Positions 11,514 to 20,151 of a stretch of 64,000 nucleotides of DNA are shown one piece after another (positions within the stretch are counted from its first letter, which is position 1; each line of letters opens with the position of its first letter). The position numbers were made by a program, and so were the translations under genes. The stretch covers positions 6,578,204 to 6,642,203 of the forward strand of contig NZ_JHEG04000001.1 in NCBI RefSeq assembly GCF_000760695.4, given 5' to 3'. Below the pieces are notes generated by a model. The model ran no database searches, was not told the origin of the DNA, and saw only the letters and a list, made by a program, of their open reading frames with translations. The stretch comes from Tolypothrix bouteillei VB521301. GTDB lineage: Bacteria; Cyanobacteriota; Cyanobacteriia; Cyanobacteriales; Nostocaceae.

Positions 11514-11705
11514 TTACTGCTGTGACTGATTTATGCGCTTTCGCAATTCAGCCTCAAATTCGTCATCTGTACTCACAGTCACTCGCCCAGATCGAGAACG
11601 AATTATGCTTAGATAGTGCTGAAATGCGTCTTCATCTTGAGGATTTAGTCGCACGTACTCGCGTAACTGCTTTTCTGTCATTGCTTCATAATTTGATTGA
11701 GTCAT
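11514..11705 (-). CDS. Small conserved-looking protein (possibly DUF6887)
   Basis: A 63-residue protein beginning MTQSNYEAMTEKQLREYVRLN and containing DEDAFQHYLSIIRSR. A good Shine-Dalgarno (GGAGG) ends 10 bases before the ATG, which supports translation. The pattern of a Met-Thr-x-x-Glu-Leu-Arg-x-Tyr start followed by an Asp-Glu-Ala-Phe segment recalls small cyanobacterial proteins I know as DUF6887, but that link is from memory and tentative. Function unknown. An overlapping plus-strand frame has no such ribosome site. Confidence 0.65.
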   Translation of the reverse strand: MTQSNYEAMTEKQLREYVRLNPQDEDAFQHYLSIIRSRSGRVTVSTDDEFEAELRKRINQSQQ

Positions 11706-11824
11706 CCGATTATGACCTCCCCGTTTTCCAGAACTTCTAGAAGCACAGACCGATTATCAATGCATTTAGTTGTCTACCTCTTTGCGATCGCTACTCACTC
11801 TATTGGTTTTCCCTAAAACTAACA

Positions 11825-11856
11825 ATAAACAAAGCCTCCAGCTTTACACTGGAGGC
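11825..11856 (-). terminator. Rho-independent terminator after the Psb35-like gene
   Basis: On the minus strand, GCCTCCAG-TGTAAAG-CTGGAGGC (8-bp perfect stem) is followed by TTTGTTTATTGTT. It lies about 55 bp beyond the stop of the Psb35-like gene. Confidence 0.8.
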
Positions 11857-11909
11857 TGCAATATGCAAAAAACAAACCGTATTTTCTCTGTAAAACCCAA
11901 TTCAACAAT

Positions 11910-12140
11910 CTATCGAGGCAGATTGTTGCTCGCATAAGCATCCATGCTATAAGCCGGAGTGCGATCGCTATAATCAATATCTTGACCTGTAATGGACTTA
12001 GCTAGTCTTTCAAAAGAGCCAGAACGCCAGTTACGTTCGTGGATGGGCTTTCTTTGTTCGCCTAAGAAGTAAGCTTGAGTACCAATTAAGGCAGCTGCTG
12101 CCCAACCTACAACAAATAGTGCAATCAATAGAGTCATCAT
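11910..12140 (-). CDS. Psb35-like small thylakoid membrane protein
   Basis: About 76 residues: an N-terminal membrane helix (MTLLIALFVVGWAAAALIGTQ) followed by a soluble tail (YFLGEQRKPIHERNW, ITGQDIDYSDRTPAYSMDAY). From memory it matches the conserved cyanobacterial family named Psb35 (Synechocystis Ssl2148), linked to CP47 and high-light-inducible proteins in photosystem II assembly. The adjacent ATG-ATG pair at 12140/12137 is the probable start. A GTG 12 bp upstream would add four residues and is less attractive. It is monocistronic, with a strong terminator after it. Confidence 0.65.
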   Translation of the reverse strand: MMTLLIALFVVGWAAAALIGTQAYFLGEQRKPIHERNWRSGSFERLAKSITGQDIDYSDRTPAYSMDAYASNNLPR

Positions 12141-12271
12141 AGTTATCACCACGTCTTTTATTTAAGATTTATATTTATCTGTAAATAAATGTAACAAATT
12201 AGAAATAAAATTAACAACATAGGCTATAGTCGCGTTGACCGATAAACGAGGTACGGGCTTCCGCACTATAC

Positions 12272-12298
12272 AAAAATCCCTCGTTTTTACGGAGGGAT
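12272..12298 (-). terminator. Terminator after the Uma2 pseudogene
   Basis: On the minus strand, ATCCCTC-CGTAAAAAC-GAGGGAT is followed by TTTTG, about 20 bp past the remnant's last codon. Confidence 0.75.
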
Positions 12299-12316
12299 AA
12301 CGTGCTTGGGTGAGAA

Positions 12317-13023
12317 TTAGATATTGTCGGGGTCAATATTTAATTCTTTCAGTTTGGCTGCTAAACGCTGTGCTTTCTCTTCAGCTGCTTGTTGTGCTTG
12401 TTCAGCCGCTTGTTGTGCAGAGGCTTGTTCTTCAAAACTTAGAAGTGTTTGGCTTGTTGCTAGATCGTAAAAGCGCATTTCCCCTTCTTTAAGTCGCAAC
12501 TCTAAACCTAGGACTTCACTTGCTAACGATACTGTACCGTCTGCTAAGGTAGTGGTGGTGACAGGGAGATAATTGCCATCCACTAACCGTAAACCCTGAA
12601 GTGGAGGGTTGAGATAATCTCCTGTGGGGTCATATTGATAGTACTCCCGTACTCCTAAAAAAGCGTAAATTCCTTTTTTTGCACCTTGGTCTTTGCTTCA
12701 GTGGTTTTTGAAGTAACTTATAGCACAAAATCGGGCGTTTTCTCGTTCTCCTCCCAAGTTTTGTAGCTGCGACGTTGACGATTTTCTACACCAAAAATGA
12801 CAAAGACATCTGGTGAGACAACCGATTCCGGGACTCCTTGTTCGTAGTAAATAAATAGATTTCCAGAAACATAAACATCAGGACGGTTTTGGAAATAAAT
12901 TCCCAGGGATTTTACTGAATAGAGTAAATATTCGCGTGTTTGGTCGCTTTCAGCCACAGGCTTACCGTCCTCATCTGGATATTCAATTGGAGTAATGGGG
13001 AAATACTCAGCAGAAACTGCCAT
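12317..13023 (-). pseudogene. Uma2-family gene inactivated by a stop and a frameshift
   Basis: The 5' part (12718-13023) codes MAVSAEYFPITPIEY through EENEKTPDFVL, then meets TAA where the family has a Glu codon (expected FVLEVTSK). The frame then runs VTSKTTEA before losing one base near 12692. In the shifted frame KDQGAKKGIYAFLGVREYYQ continues through LRLVDGNYLPV to the coiled-coil tail and LNIDPDNI. Repairing one nonsense change and one missing A restores a full Uma2 protein of about 235 residues. Because the rest is clean, inactivation looks recent. A sequencing error could explain the missing base but not easily both lesions. Confidence 0.88.
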
Positions 13024-13383
13024 TGGTTGTCCCTCCTCGGAGCGCGGATTAGTTTTTATGGTATCGCTTAAACCATCACATCTTCTGATGTATCTCTAAC
13101 TTTGAAATAGTAATAAAGATTAGCGATCGCTATATCTGATGCCTGCTTTAAATTAGATGTAACTAACCCTCTACTAATGATAAATCGCGATCTAAATGGA
13201 CATACATATAATCCACAATTTGCGTTTGGGCAATCTTATATCAATTACTCCCTTTCCGCCATAAGACTACCGATCTTCTTCTCCTCTTTCCTCTGTGTCC
13301 TCTGCGCCTCTGCGGTTCATTTAATTAAGAAATCTTCGAGCGGGAAGGGAGTAACTTCATTTTTTACAGAGCAATCATTATGC
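13024..13383. other. Intergenic region between Uma2 remnant and petA terminator
   Basis: No gene is supported. A plus-strand frame at 13177-13443 lacks family character and runs over a sequence common in cyanobacterial spacers (CTCTGTGTCCTCTGCGCCTC near 13290-13310). One GCGATCGC octamer lies at about 13124. Confidence 0.5.
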
Positions 13384-13412
13384 AAACAAAAAAGACAGGC
13401 AAAAGCCTGTCT
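13384..13412 (-). terminator. Terminator of the petC-petA operon
   Basis: On the minus strand, AGACAGGC-TTTT-GCCTGTCT is followed by TTTTTTGTTTG, 28 bp beyond the petA stop. This is a textbook intrinsic terminator. Confidence 0.9.
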
Positions 13413-13439
13413 CATAACTGATGATTTAGCTCTAAAAAT

Positions 13440-14441
13440 TTAGAAGTTCATTTCAGCAGCTTGGACTTTTTCCACTTGCTTCTTCTTGAGAACAAGCATA
13501 GCTTGAGCCAACATAACAAGTGCGATGAAAGCAATCAACCACTGAACTCTTGTAGCATCTTGCAACACAATTTCAGCATCATCTTGACCAAATCCACCTA
13601 CATTGGGGTTATTTGTCAAAGAATCACCAGATTGAACTGCTTGTCCTTCAGAAACAATCAATTCGGGTCCGAGGGGAACTTTATCTACCACTGTTTCCCC
13701 AGATTCACTTTGGATGCTAACTTCAAACTTCGTGTTTCCGTCTTCATCTTCTACTCTGGCAATTTTGCTCACCGTACCAGTCGCAGAAGCTGTGTAAACA
13801 GCATTGTTGCTCTTTTCTCCAGTTGGGTAAACTTGTCCGCGTCCTCGGTTAGCACCTAGGTGAACGGCAAACTTTCCAAACTGTATGTTCTTATCTGTTG
13901 CAGGGTTAGGGGAAAGAACGGGGAAAACAACTTCTTGATACTGTTCGCCGGGTAAGGGTCCAACAATAACAACGTTTTCCGAATCTTCTTTATACGGTTG
14001 GAAGTAAACGTCGCCGATTTCTTCTTTCCACTCTTCAGGAATGCGATCTTCAGGCGCAATCTTAAAGCCTTCTGGAAGCATCAGCACAGCACCAACGTTT
14101 AAGCCAGTTTTGGAACCGTCAGCACCCACCTGTTGCACACTTGTATCGTAGGGAATTTTTACCACGGCTTTAAATACCGTGTCAGGGAGAACAGATTGGG
14201 GAACTTCTACTTCTGCTGGCTTCGCCGCTAAGTGACAGTTAGCACATACAATCCGCCCTGTTGGTTCGCGAGGAGTTTCGGGGTAGGTTTGCTGCGCCCA
14301 GAAAGGATATGCTGAAGCTGCTTGAGGAAGGGCTAGATCGCTTGTGAAGAACAATGTCACTGTTGCGATCGCTACGAGCAATGTTTTGACGATTACTCTA
14401 GCACTGCGAGTCAAACTCGCTGTTGTAGAAGCATTTCTCAT
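13440..14441 (-). CDS. petA: Cytochrome f
   Basis: The c-type cytochrome of the b6f complex, passing electrons from the Rieske centre to plastocyanin or cytochrome c6 in the thylakoid lumen. The 333-residue precursor has a signal peptide cut after AASA, giving the mature start YPFWAQ whose Tyr45 is the known axial haem ligand. The haem-binding motif CANCH is at residues 66-70. A single C-terminal membrane helix ([20 protein letters not shown]) anchors it, ending [15 protein letters not shown]. It lies 185 bp downstream of petC, the usual petC-petA order. Confidence 0.99.
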   Translation of the reverse strand: MRNASTTASLTRSARVIVKTLLVAIATVTLFFTSDLALPQAASAYPFWAQQTYPETPREPTGRIVCANCHLAAKPAEVEVPQSVLPDTVFKAVVKIPYDTSVQQVGADGSKTGLNVGAVLMLPEGFKIAPEDRIPEEWKEEIGDVYFQPYKEDSENVVIVGPLPGEQYQEVVFPVLSPNPATDKNIQFGKFAVHLGANRGRGQVYPTGEKSNNAVYTASATGTVSKIARVEDEDGNTKFEVSIQSESGETVVDKVPLGPELIVSEGQAVQSGDSLTNNPNVGGFGQDDAEIVLQDATRVQWLIAFIALVMLAQAMLVLKKKQVEKVQAAEMNF

Positions 14442-14626
14442 CTCTATAAGGACAACAAAGAGGACGATTAAAGGTTAAAGAGTATTTTGGACTTTGGATG
14501 AGTGGATTTTGGATTGGGATTTTGGATTTGATTCCAAAAGTCGCCACTACAATCTAAAGAATAATTTTTCATTTTTAGATTGCTTTAAATTTGAACCCAA
14601 AATTATCAATCTAAAATCTAAAATTT

Positions 14627-15166
14627 TTATGCCCACCAGGGGTTTTCGCCGGTGCGGAAGTCTGTTTCAGTCCAAGGAGTTAGAACAATTTTGTCCTCTT
14701 CCACTTTTGCATGACTGAGAGCTAAAGATAGTGGGGCGGGACCGCGCACTACCTTACCAGTAGCATCATACTGGGAACCGTGACAGGGACACTTAAACTT
14801 GTTCTCTGCTGTATTCCAAGGCACAACACAACCCAGGTGAGTACATACGGCGTTAATACCGTAATCGCCTATCGCCTCTTTGCTGTCTACCACAATATAG
14901 GTAGGATCTCCTTTTAGTCCCTGAACCAGAACGCGATCGCCTACATTATGGCTGTCTAAAAACTTGTTCACGCTGACATTGTTCCCCAGCTCGTCTTTTG
15001 CGGTTGTACCACCACCTGCACCACCCGCTGCTGGGGGAATAAAATACTTGACAACGGGATACAAGACTCCCAAAGCGACTCCGGTTACAGTTCCAAAAGT
15101 CAAAAGATTCATGAATTGACGACGCCCCATATCGGGAACGTCCACTGATTCAGAAAATTGAGCCAT
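14627..15166 (-). CDS. petC: Rieske iron-sulfur protein of cytochrome b6f
   Basis: The 179-residue [2Fe-2S] subunit that takes electrons from plastoquinol. The cluster ligands are in CTHLGC (Cys108, His110, disulfide Cys113) and CPCHGS (Cys126, disulfide Cys128, His129). The N-terminus has a twin arginine ([11 protein letters not shown]) ahead of the single membrane helix, the uncleaved Tat-type anchor seen in cyanobacterial and plant Rieske proteins. A Gly-rich hinge (AAGGAGGGTT) follows. A tatC gene lies 1 kb upstream on the same strand. The complete PetC starts the petC-petA transcription unit. Confidence 0.99.
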   Translation of the reverse strand: MAQFSESVDVPDMGRRQFMNLLTFGTVTGVALGVLYPVVKYFIPPAAGGAGGGTTAKDELGNNVSVNKFLDSHNVGDRVLVQGLKGDPTYIVVDSKEAIGDYGINAVCTHLGCVVPWNTAENKFKCPCHGSQYDATGKVVRGPAPLSLALSHAKVEEDKIVLTPWTETDFRTGENPWWA

Positions 15167-15390
15167 AACCTACGCGTTCTTCGTGTATTTTGTTAACAAA
15201 TGTGACGTTTTTACTCAAAAGGTAACCCAATCGAGTAAAGATTTAATGCCCATAATTGATGCTGAAACTTGCTTCTCTAAAGATGTTTTCAGCATCTTTC
15301 TTAGTAGCATTACATTTCTTTATAGTCCTATCATACTGGAGTAATGGAACTTAACATCATAACTAAATGTAAAAATATTTGAGAAGAACT

Positions 15391-15699
15391 ATGACAGGAC
15401 AGGAATTACGTCAACTGTTGCTTGAGAAGTGGGGACATTCATATGATGTTCAGTTACGTCGGACACAGGGTAAAATATTTCTTCAAATTATGTGGAAATA
15501 CTTAGAACAAGCTTCTTTTCCCTTGAGTGAAGCCGAGTATGAGGAGCATCTAGAGAGCGTTGCTAGCTATTTAGATAACTTAGGTGGAGCTATACAGGTA
15601 CAAATGTTTATTAGAGAAACGCGAGAGCGTCCCCGACTCGGTAAAGCGGTCAGCATTCCTTTAGACTTGGGCGAGCGTGCTACAGAATGGCTCGTGTAA
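15391..15699 (+). CDS. DUF3067 family protein
   Basis: A 102-residue protein beginning MTGQELRQLLLEKWGHSYDVQLRR, typical of DUF3067, a family restricted to cyanobacteria and plastids. Plant homologues have been linked to thylakoid or Fe-S-related functions, but I do not claim a role here. A conserved core (LQIMWKYLEQASFPLSEAEYEEHLE) and the end RPRLGKAVSIPLDLG are visible. A TTG 12 bp upstream is a possible alternative start. It is divergent from petC across 224 bp, so they may share a regulatory region. Confidence 0.88.
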   Translation: MTGQELRQLLLEKWGHSYDVQLRRTQGKIFLQIMWKYLEQASFPLSEAEYEEHLESVASYLDNLGGAIQVQMFIRETRERPRLGKAVSIPLDLGERATEWLV

Positions 15700-15757
15700 T
15701 TCTGCACGCACGCATACATCCTCAATCCCTTCTAAAGTAACACATTATACATTCTAG

Positions 15758-16093
15758 TTATGAGATTTTTTTTCCTAAAGGCACACTTCGGTCGGGCTGT
15801 ATCAGTACGACTTCACCATTTTCTATGACTACGCCTAAAACCAGAACCTCAGACATAAAATCAGCAACTTGTCGGGGAGGAAAGTTAGTTACTGATAACA
15901 CCAATTTATCTATTAAATCTTCTTTTTGATAAATTTTGGTGATTTGAGCACTAGATTTTTTTATGCCCAGATCGCCAAAATCTATCCAAAGCTTATAAGC
16001 TGGTTTTCGTGCTTTGGGAAAATCTTCTACTCTGATGATTTTGCCAACGCGAATGTCTACTTTTTCAAAGTCCTCGAATGTAATTTGGGTCAT
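15758..16093 (-). CDS. CsaA-like tRNA-binding-domain protein
   Basis: A 111-residue protein made of a single EMAP/Trbp OB-fold, as in CsaA chaperones. Signature segments are [38 protein letters not shown] and the ending [11 protein letters not shown]. CsaA is proposed to assist secretion, and the family also binds tRNA-like RNA. Its start overlaps the end of tatC by 4 bp (ATGA), which couples it to a protein-export gene and favours a CsaA-type role over a free tRNA-binding fragment. Confidence 0.88.
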   Translation of the reverse strand: MTQITFEDFEKVDIRVGKIIRVEDFPKARKPAYKLWIDFGDLGIKKSSAQITKIYQKEDLIDKLVLSVTNFPPRQVADFMSEVLVLGVVIENGEVVLIQPDRSVPLGKKIS

Positions 16094-16932
16094 TTTCCAG
16101 TCAGCTTAACCAGACCTATACCACCAAAGTAAAGCCCCAAAACGGCTCCTGCTAGAAGACTTTGAGTTAATGGATCTGTGGAAGGTGTAAGAACAGCTCC
16201 TAAAACTACTGCTCCCAGAATAACGTAACGCCAACCGGAAAGCATTCGCTCAGAAGAAACAATTCCTAGATTTCCAAGCAGTATTTGAATGACAGGAATT
16301 TGAAATGCCAATCCAGTGCTAAATAACAGCAACAAGACAAATTCAAAATATTTATCAATAGACCAGAGCTGTTCTACAACATCTGCACCATAACTGATAA
16401 AGAATTTTAAGGCAGCTGGTATAAGTAAAAAATAAGCAAATACTAAACCCCCTCCAAAAAGAACACTGGAACCAAGAACCACAGGTGCTAACAACCGTCG
16501 TTCGCGACGTGTCAGCCCTGGAAGCACAAACTGGATAATTTGGTAGAGCACAAAGGGGCTAGCAAGTAGTATCCCTGTATAACCTGCAACTTTGACAGAG
16601 ACGAAGAAATATTCTCCTGGCGCAAGTTGGAGGAATTTTACTCCCTGTGCTGGGACTTCTAGTAACCGGACAATGGGTTTAACTGCAACAAAGCAACCAA
16701 CAGCACTGACGGCTAGAACTGCTAGAGAGTAAAAAATGCGCTGTCGCAACTCCTCCAAGTGGTCGAACAGAGACATCTCAACCTCTCCGGGCAATTCATC
16801 AAGAGGATCGAGATCGGAATTGCCATCGTCTTCTTGGAGGTTAACACGAGGGGAAGTTGAAGCAGTTTCCCGGTCCGAGTCCCAGGGTTCGTCAAACTGC
16901 TGTTGGGTTTCTACGTCTTGAGAAGGCGTCAT
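16090..16932 (-). CDS. tatC: Sec-independent translocase TatC
   Basis: The 280-residue polytopic receptor for twin-arginine signal peptides in the thylakoid and cytoplasmic membrane. It contains the motif [18 protein letters not shown] before the first of six helices, then [17 protein letters not shown], and the conserved Glu/Pro region of the first lumenal loop. An acidic N-terminal extension of about 50 residues ([24 protein letters not shown]) is longer than in E. coli. tatA is not adjacent. A probable substrate, the Rieske protein, is about 1 kb away. Confidence 0.96.
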   Translation of the reverse strand: MTPSQDVETQQQFDEPWDSDRETASTSPRVNLQEDDGNSDLDPLDELPGEVEMSLFDHLEELRQRIFYSLAVLAVSAVGCFVAVKPIVRLLEVPAQGVKFLQLAPGEYFFVSVKVAGYTGILLASPFVLYQIIQFVLPGLTRRERRLLAPVVLGSSVLFGGGLVFAYFLLIPAALKFFISYGADVVEQLWSIDKYFEFVLLLLFSTGLAFQIPVIQILLGNLGIVSSERMLSGWRYVILGAVVLGAVLTPSTDPLTQSLLAGAVLGLYFGGIGLVKLTGK

Positions 16933-17110
16933 GAATCAACAATTTAGGGCATTACCTGTTAACTATTGTATCTGGGGAAGTCACTAACGAGGGTTTTTTG
17001 TTACCTTTGCTATCTTTTTCCGGTTGCTTGGGAATTTTCTTGGAATCGTTAATGTAGGGAGTTGTATGCTGGGCTGTAGCACCTTTAAAAAATGGAACTA
17101 ACTGTTGACA

Positions 17111-17145
17111 ATTAAGTCAATAGCTTTAAGAAGTATTGACTTAAT
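17111..17145. promoter_or_regulatory. Perfect 12-bp palindrome in the tatC / small-peptide divergent region
   Basis: ATTAAGTCAATA and TATTGACTTAAT pair perfectly around an 11-base spacer. The element lies about 180 bp upstream of tatC and about 90 bp upstream of a small plus-strand gene. It could be an operator for a dimeric repressor or a transcribed hairpin. The lack of a T-run argues against a terminator. Confidence 0.5.
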
Positions 17146-17237
17146 TCGTTAGAGAGTAACAAAAACTCCTTTTACTTAAATTTTATAAAAAATTGCATCT
17201 GCTTTAACGTAATTAAACATTTCTCGCCGAGGTTTGT

Positions 17238-17471
17238 ATGAGTAAAACAATTTGTGTAGGATTCATTTCATTTTCTGTTTTTTTAGGCAATATAGGTCAA
17301 GGTTTTGCTAGCAGTCATGCTGAGAACCAATCCTCCAAATATCAAAGTTTTACCCGGACGAATTCCATTATGAGTAGCATAAAATCTTATAAGAGTGATA
17401 TAAATTTCTTATTTTCTGCTAGAGATGAGCAGAAAGGTGATTGTCTTCGCTATGGTGACTGCAAGCGTTAA
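17238..17471 (+). CDS. Small putative secreted peptide
   Basis: A 77-residue frame starting MSKTICVGFISFSVFLGNIGQGFA. The hydrophobic N-terminus resembles a signal peptide with possible cleavage near GFASS. The rest is polar, Ser/Lys-rich, and ends in a short two-cysteine segment (GDCLRYGDCKR). A weak ribosome site (GAGG) lies 9 bases before the ATG. No family is recognised. The terminal CxxxxxC pair in a small secreted peptide is suggestive but not diagnostic. Confidence 0.4.
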   Translation: MSKTICVGFISFSVFLGNIGQGFASSHAENQSSKYQSFTRTNSIMSSIKSYKSDINFLFSARDEQKGDCLRYGDCKR

Positions 17472-17565
17472 GATGTCATTTTTTATTATTGATTGACCGG
17501 AGTTGTGCATATTTCGATCGATTTTTATATGAACTATTTTTTTGCATATTTCTAACGCATGAGAG

Positions 17566-17729
17566 TATAGAAATCATAATTTCATTTTGGAAAAATTTGG
17601 ATGGCTAATGGCTAATAGCTAATGGCTAATGGCTAATGGCTTTTCGAGCGTTAGTAATTAGGAATTATCAGTCTTTACTCTTATTTTTATATTTCATTTA
17701 TGACTGCTATAGAAATCATAATTTCATTT
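17566..17729. repeat. 22-bp direct repeat flanking an STRR block
   Basis: TATAGAAATCATAATTTCAT followed by TT occurs exactly at 17566-17587 and again at 17708-17729. Between them are about six GGCTAAT-type heptamers (about 17600-17641). The 22-mer is itself partly palindromic (GAAATCATAATTTC). It may mark a duplication made during insertion of the block. Confidence 0.7.
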
Positions 17730-17806
17730 GAAAAATCTACGTAAGGCGGGCAATAACCAAGCTACAGTAACGAAAATTTTTTATAAATTATTTAGGGCTG
17801 CTACCT

Positions 17807-18520
17807 TTATACTGAAAAACCATAATTTTCAGGAAATGGCATGGAACCGAGATGTGGATGACTTAAGGCTAAAAGCCCATTACCTTCCTTGAAAACAGTA
17901 TAAAAACAGGAGAGAATCAAAGATTGCAGGCTTTCTACATATTGTTCGTTACCGTTTCCTCGCGTTCCAATTGCGGAAACTCCTTGAATAAATTCATGAC
18001 TTGGCACCTCTTGAAAAACTTCCTCAAGAGTGCCTAAAACAACAGCAATATCTTCGGGCGGTACAAACATATTCCCTAAATATCCTGGAAGTCTACCTGC
18101 GCGTTCCCAACCTAAACCACCCCACAACATTTCAGGCGCACCCACACGATTGGTCCTGACTAGCTCTAATAAAGCTTGACTCATTGGTACGGAAATAATT
18201 GGAGCTTCACCTATAAAGAGATTATCAAAAATTTCTGCAAAAGCACGTGGGAAGAAAAGATGGTAAGCATGATGCAAATCATCCCAATCAAAGGCATCTG
18301 GAGTTTGCTGTTTGTCAACAAAAGCCTTGGGAATATAATAATTGAATATCTCTTTGTCTCGGGCATGAAATTTGCTCTCATATTCAGTTCTCTTCTGGAG
18401 AAAATTTTGTAACTTATAAGAGATTTGCGATCGCTCAACAGCTTGCTCAAATACTTGTTTGACATTGAAAACATCTGTTGGCGGTACTTTGAACAAACAC
18501 CAAACTGGTTCTGCACCCAT
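17807..18520 (-). CDS. Conserved-looking protein of unknown function
   Basis: A 237-residue soluble protein I do not recognise. It has no membrane segment. Notable segments are WDDLHHAYHLFFPRAFAEIFDN, APEMLWGGLGWERAGRLPGYLGNMF and HEFIQGVSAIGTRGNGNEQYVE, which look like a structured globular fold with aromatic clusters. It stands alone, divergent from the ATPase gene that starts 300 bp away. Whether it shares regulation with that module is open. Confidence 0.75.
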   Translation of the reverse strand: MGAEPVWCLFKVPPTDVFNVKQVFEQAVERSQISYKLQNFLQKRTEYESKFHARDKEIFNYYIPKAFVDKQQTPDAFDWDDLHHAYHLFFPRAFAEIFDNLFIGEAPIISVPMSQALLELVRTNRVGAPEMLWGGLGWERAGRLPGYLGNMFVPPEDIAVVLGTLEEVFQEVPSHEFIQGVSAIGTRGNGNEQYVESLQSLILSCFYTVFKEGNGLLALSHPHLGSMPFPENYGFSV

Positions 18521-18819
18521 AATTCAGTTACTTTTACTACATAAATTATTTTTTTACTACTAGAGTTTAAATCATCCCCCTACTGACCGATAAATATATC
18601 TAAGGGAATATCCGGAAGACCTGAGAGAAATTTTGTATCTTAAAGTTAAATTGCAGCAACAGTTAAGTACAAATTATCACAAGCTAGTGGTGGAAGCTCT
18701 CCGACTTCCATAAGGATACAGGTGGTCAACAAGCAGTGACACCCCTTATTCACCATTCTGTAGTCGGGGAGGTGACAGCTATAAAATTACCCGTATTTAT
18801 TAAACGAAATGGATAAATT

Positions 18820-20151
18820 ATGCTTCTAGATTTAGAACGATTTTATCAAGCCTGCAATCCAAGCCGACCTCTGGTGATGGGAAACGCTAGCGATCGCCAG
18901 TATTATATTGATTTTACTTCTGTGCGAGGCGGCAAGATTATAGAAGCGCTACAACGCACAATTACTAAAATATCTCCGGATACACGAACCTGTCAGCTTT
19001 TTACAGGTCACATTGGCTGTGGGAAGTCAACGGAGTTGCTGCGGCTAAAAACTGAGTTAGAGCAAGAAAAATTTCATGTTGTGTATTTTGAGTCTACCCA
19101 TGTTTTGGAAATGGTAGATCTGGATGTGACAGATATTTTTCTAGCAATTGTCGGTCAGGTGAGCGAAAGCCTTGAAGCGATGAATCTTCACGTAAAACCT
19201 GGCTACTTTGCTAAGTTATTTGCGGAAATTGTGGATTTTCTGCAAACTCCAATGGATTTAGAGGTGCAAGGAGAGCTATCTGTCGGTATTGCCAAAATTA
19301 CAGCTAAGACAAAAGAAAGCCCCAAGTTACGGCGTCGGTTGCGGGACTATTTAGAACCAAGAACTGAAAACATTTTGCAATCCATTAATGAGGAATTGCT
19401 TGCTCGTGCTAAGAAAGAACTAAAAGCTCAAGGTAAAAAAGGGCTAGTTGTTATTGTTGATAACTTGGATCGGGTAGCTATCAGACCTCTACCATCTGGA
19501 CGGTCTTTACCAGAGTACTTATTTATTGACCGAGGCGAACAGTTACGCAAACTTGATTGCCACTTAGTATACACTATTCCTCTTGCCTTAACTTTCTCTA
19601 ACGACAGCGCCGAACTTCAGCACCGTTTGGGGGGTGGGGTAGCTCCTAAAGTCTTACCTATGATACCTGTAAGGCTGCGTTCTGGAGAAATTTATACTCA
19701 AGGACTGGCGCTCATGAGACAGATGGTGCTAGCTAGAGCTTTTCCTGACGTTCATCCTTCAGATAGGTTAAATTTGATCGCAGAAGTGTTTGATTCTGTC
19801 GAAACTTTAGATAGGCTGTGTTTGATTAGCGGTGGTCACGTGCGGGATTTACTGGGACTGCTATATGACTGTTTGAGAGAACAAGACCCTCCCTTTGAAC
19901 GGGAATGCTTGGAACTGGTGATTCAAAGACACCGAGATTTCCGCGCTAACCCAATTGACTCCGACGAGTGGGAGTTACTCTTTCAGGTGGTACAACAGCA
20001 AAGAGTCAGAGGTGATATAGAATATTACACTTTGTTGCGAAGTCTTTTTGTCTTTGAATACCGCGACCATCAAGGAGTCTGGTTTGCTCTCAACCCAGTT
20101 TTAGCAGAAACGCCAAAATTTCAATCATGGCTGAACAGTACCCTCTCATAA
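18820..20151 (+). CDS. P-loop ATPase paired with a STAND/WD40 protein
   Basis: A 443-residue AAA-type P-loop protein. Walker A is GHIGCGKSTEL (from residue 63) and Walker B is GLVVIVDNLDRV (from about 208). A C-terminal half (about 270-443) with LISGGHVRDLLGLLYDC resembles the helical and winged-helix regions of ATPases that couple to receptor proteins. No nuclease or membrane segment is seen. It overlaps the next gene by 25 bp in another frame, so translation is coupled and the two proteins probably act together. I infer a signalling or defence ATPase; the substrate is unknown. Confidence 0.85.
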   Translation: MLLDLERFYQACNPSRPLVMGNASDRQYYIDFTSVRGGKIIEALQRTITKISPDTRTCQLFTGHIGCGKSTELLRLKTELEQEKFHVVYFESTHVLEMVDLDVTDIFLAIVGQVSESLEAMNLHVKPGYFAKLFAEIVDFLQTPMDLEVQGELSVGIAKITAKTKESPKLRRRLRDYLEPRTENILQSINEELLARAKKELKAQGKKGLVVIVDNLDRVAIRPLPSGRSLPEYLFIDRGEQLRKLDCHLVYTIPLALTFSNDSAELQHRLGGGVAPKVLPMIPVRLRSGEIYTQGLALMRQMVLARAFPDVHPSDRLNLIAEVFDSVETLDRLCLISGGHVRDLLGLLYDCLREQDPPFERECLELVIQRHRDFRANPIDSDEWELLFQVVQQQRVRGDIEYYTLLRSLFVFEYRDHQGVWFALNPVLAETPKFQSWLNSTLS

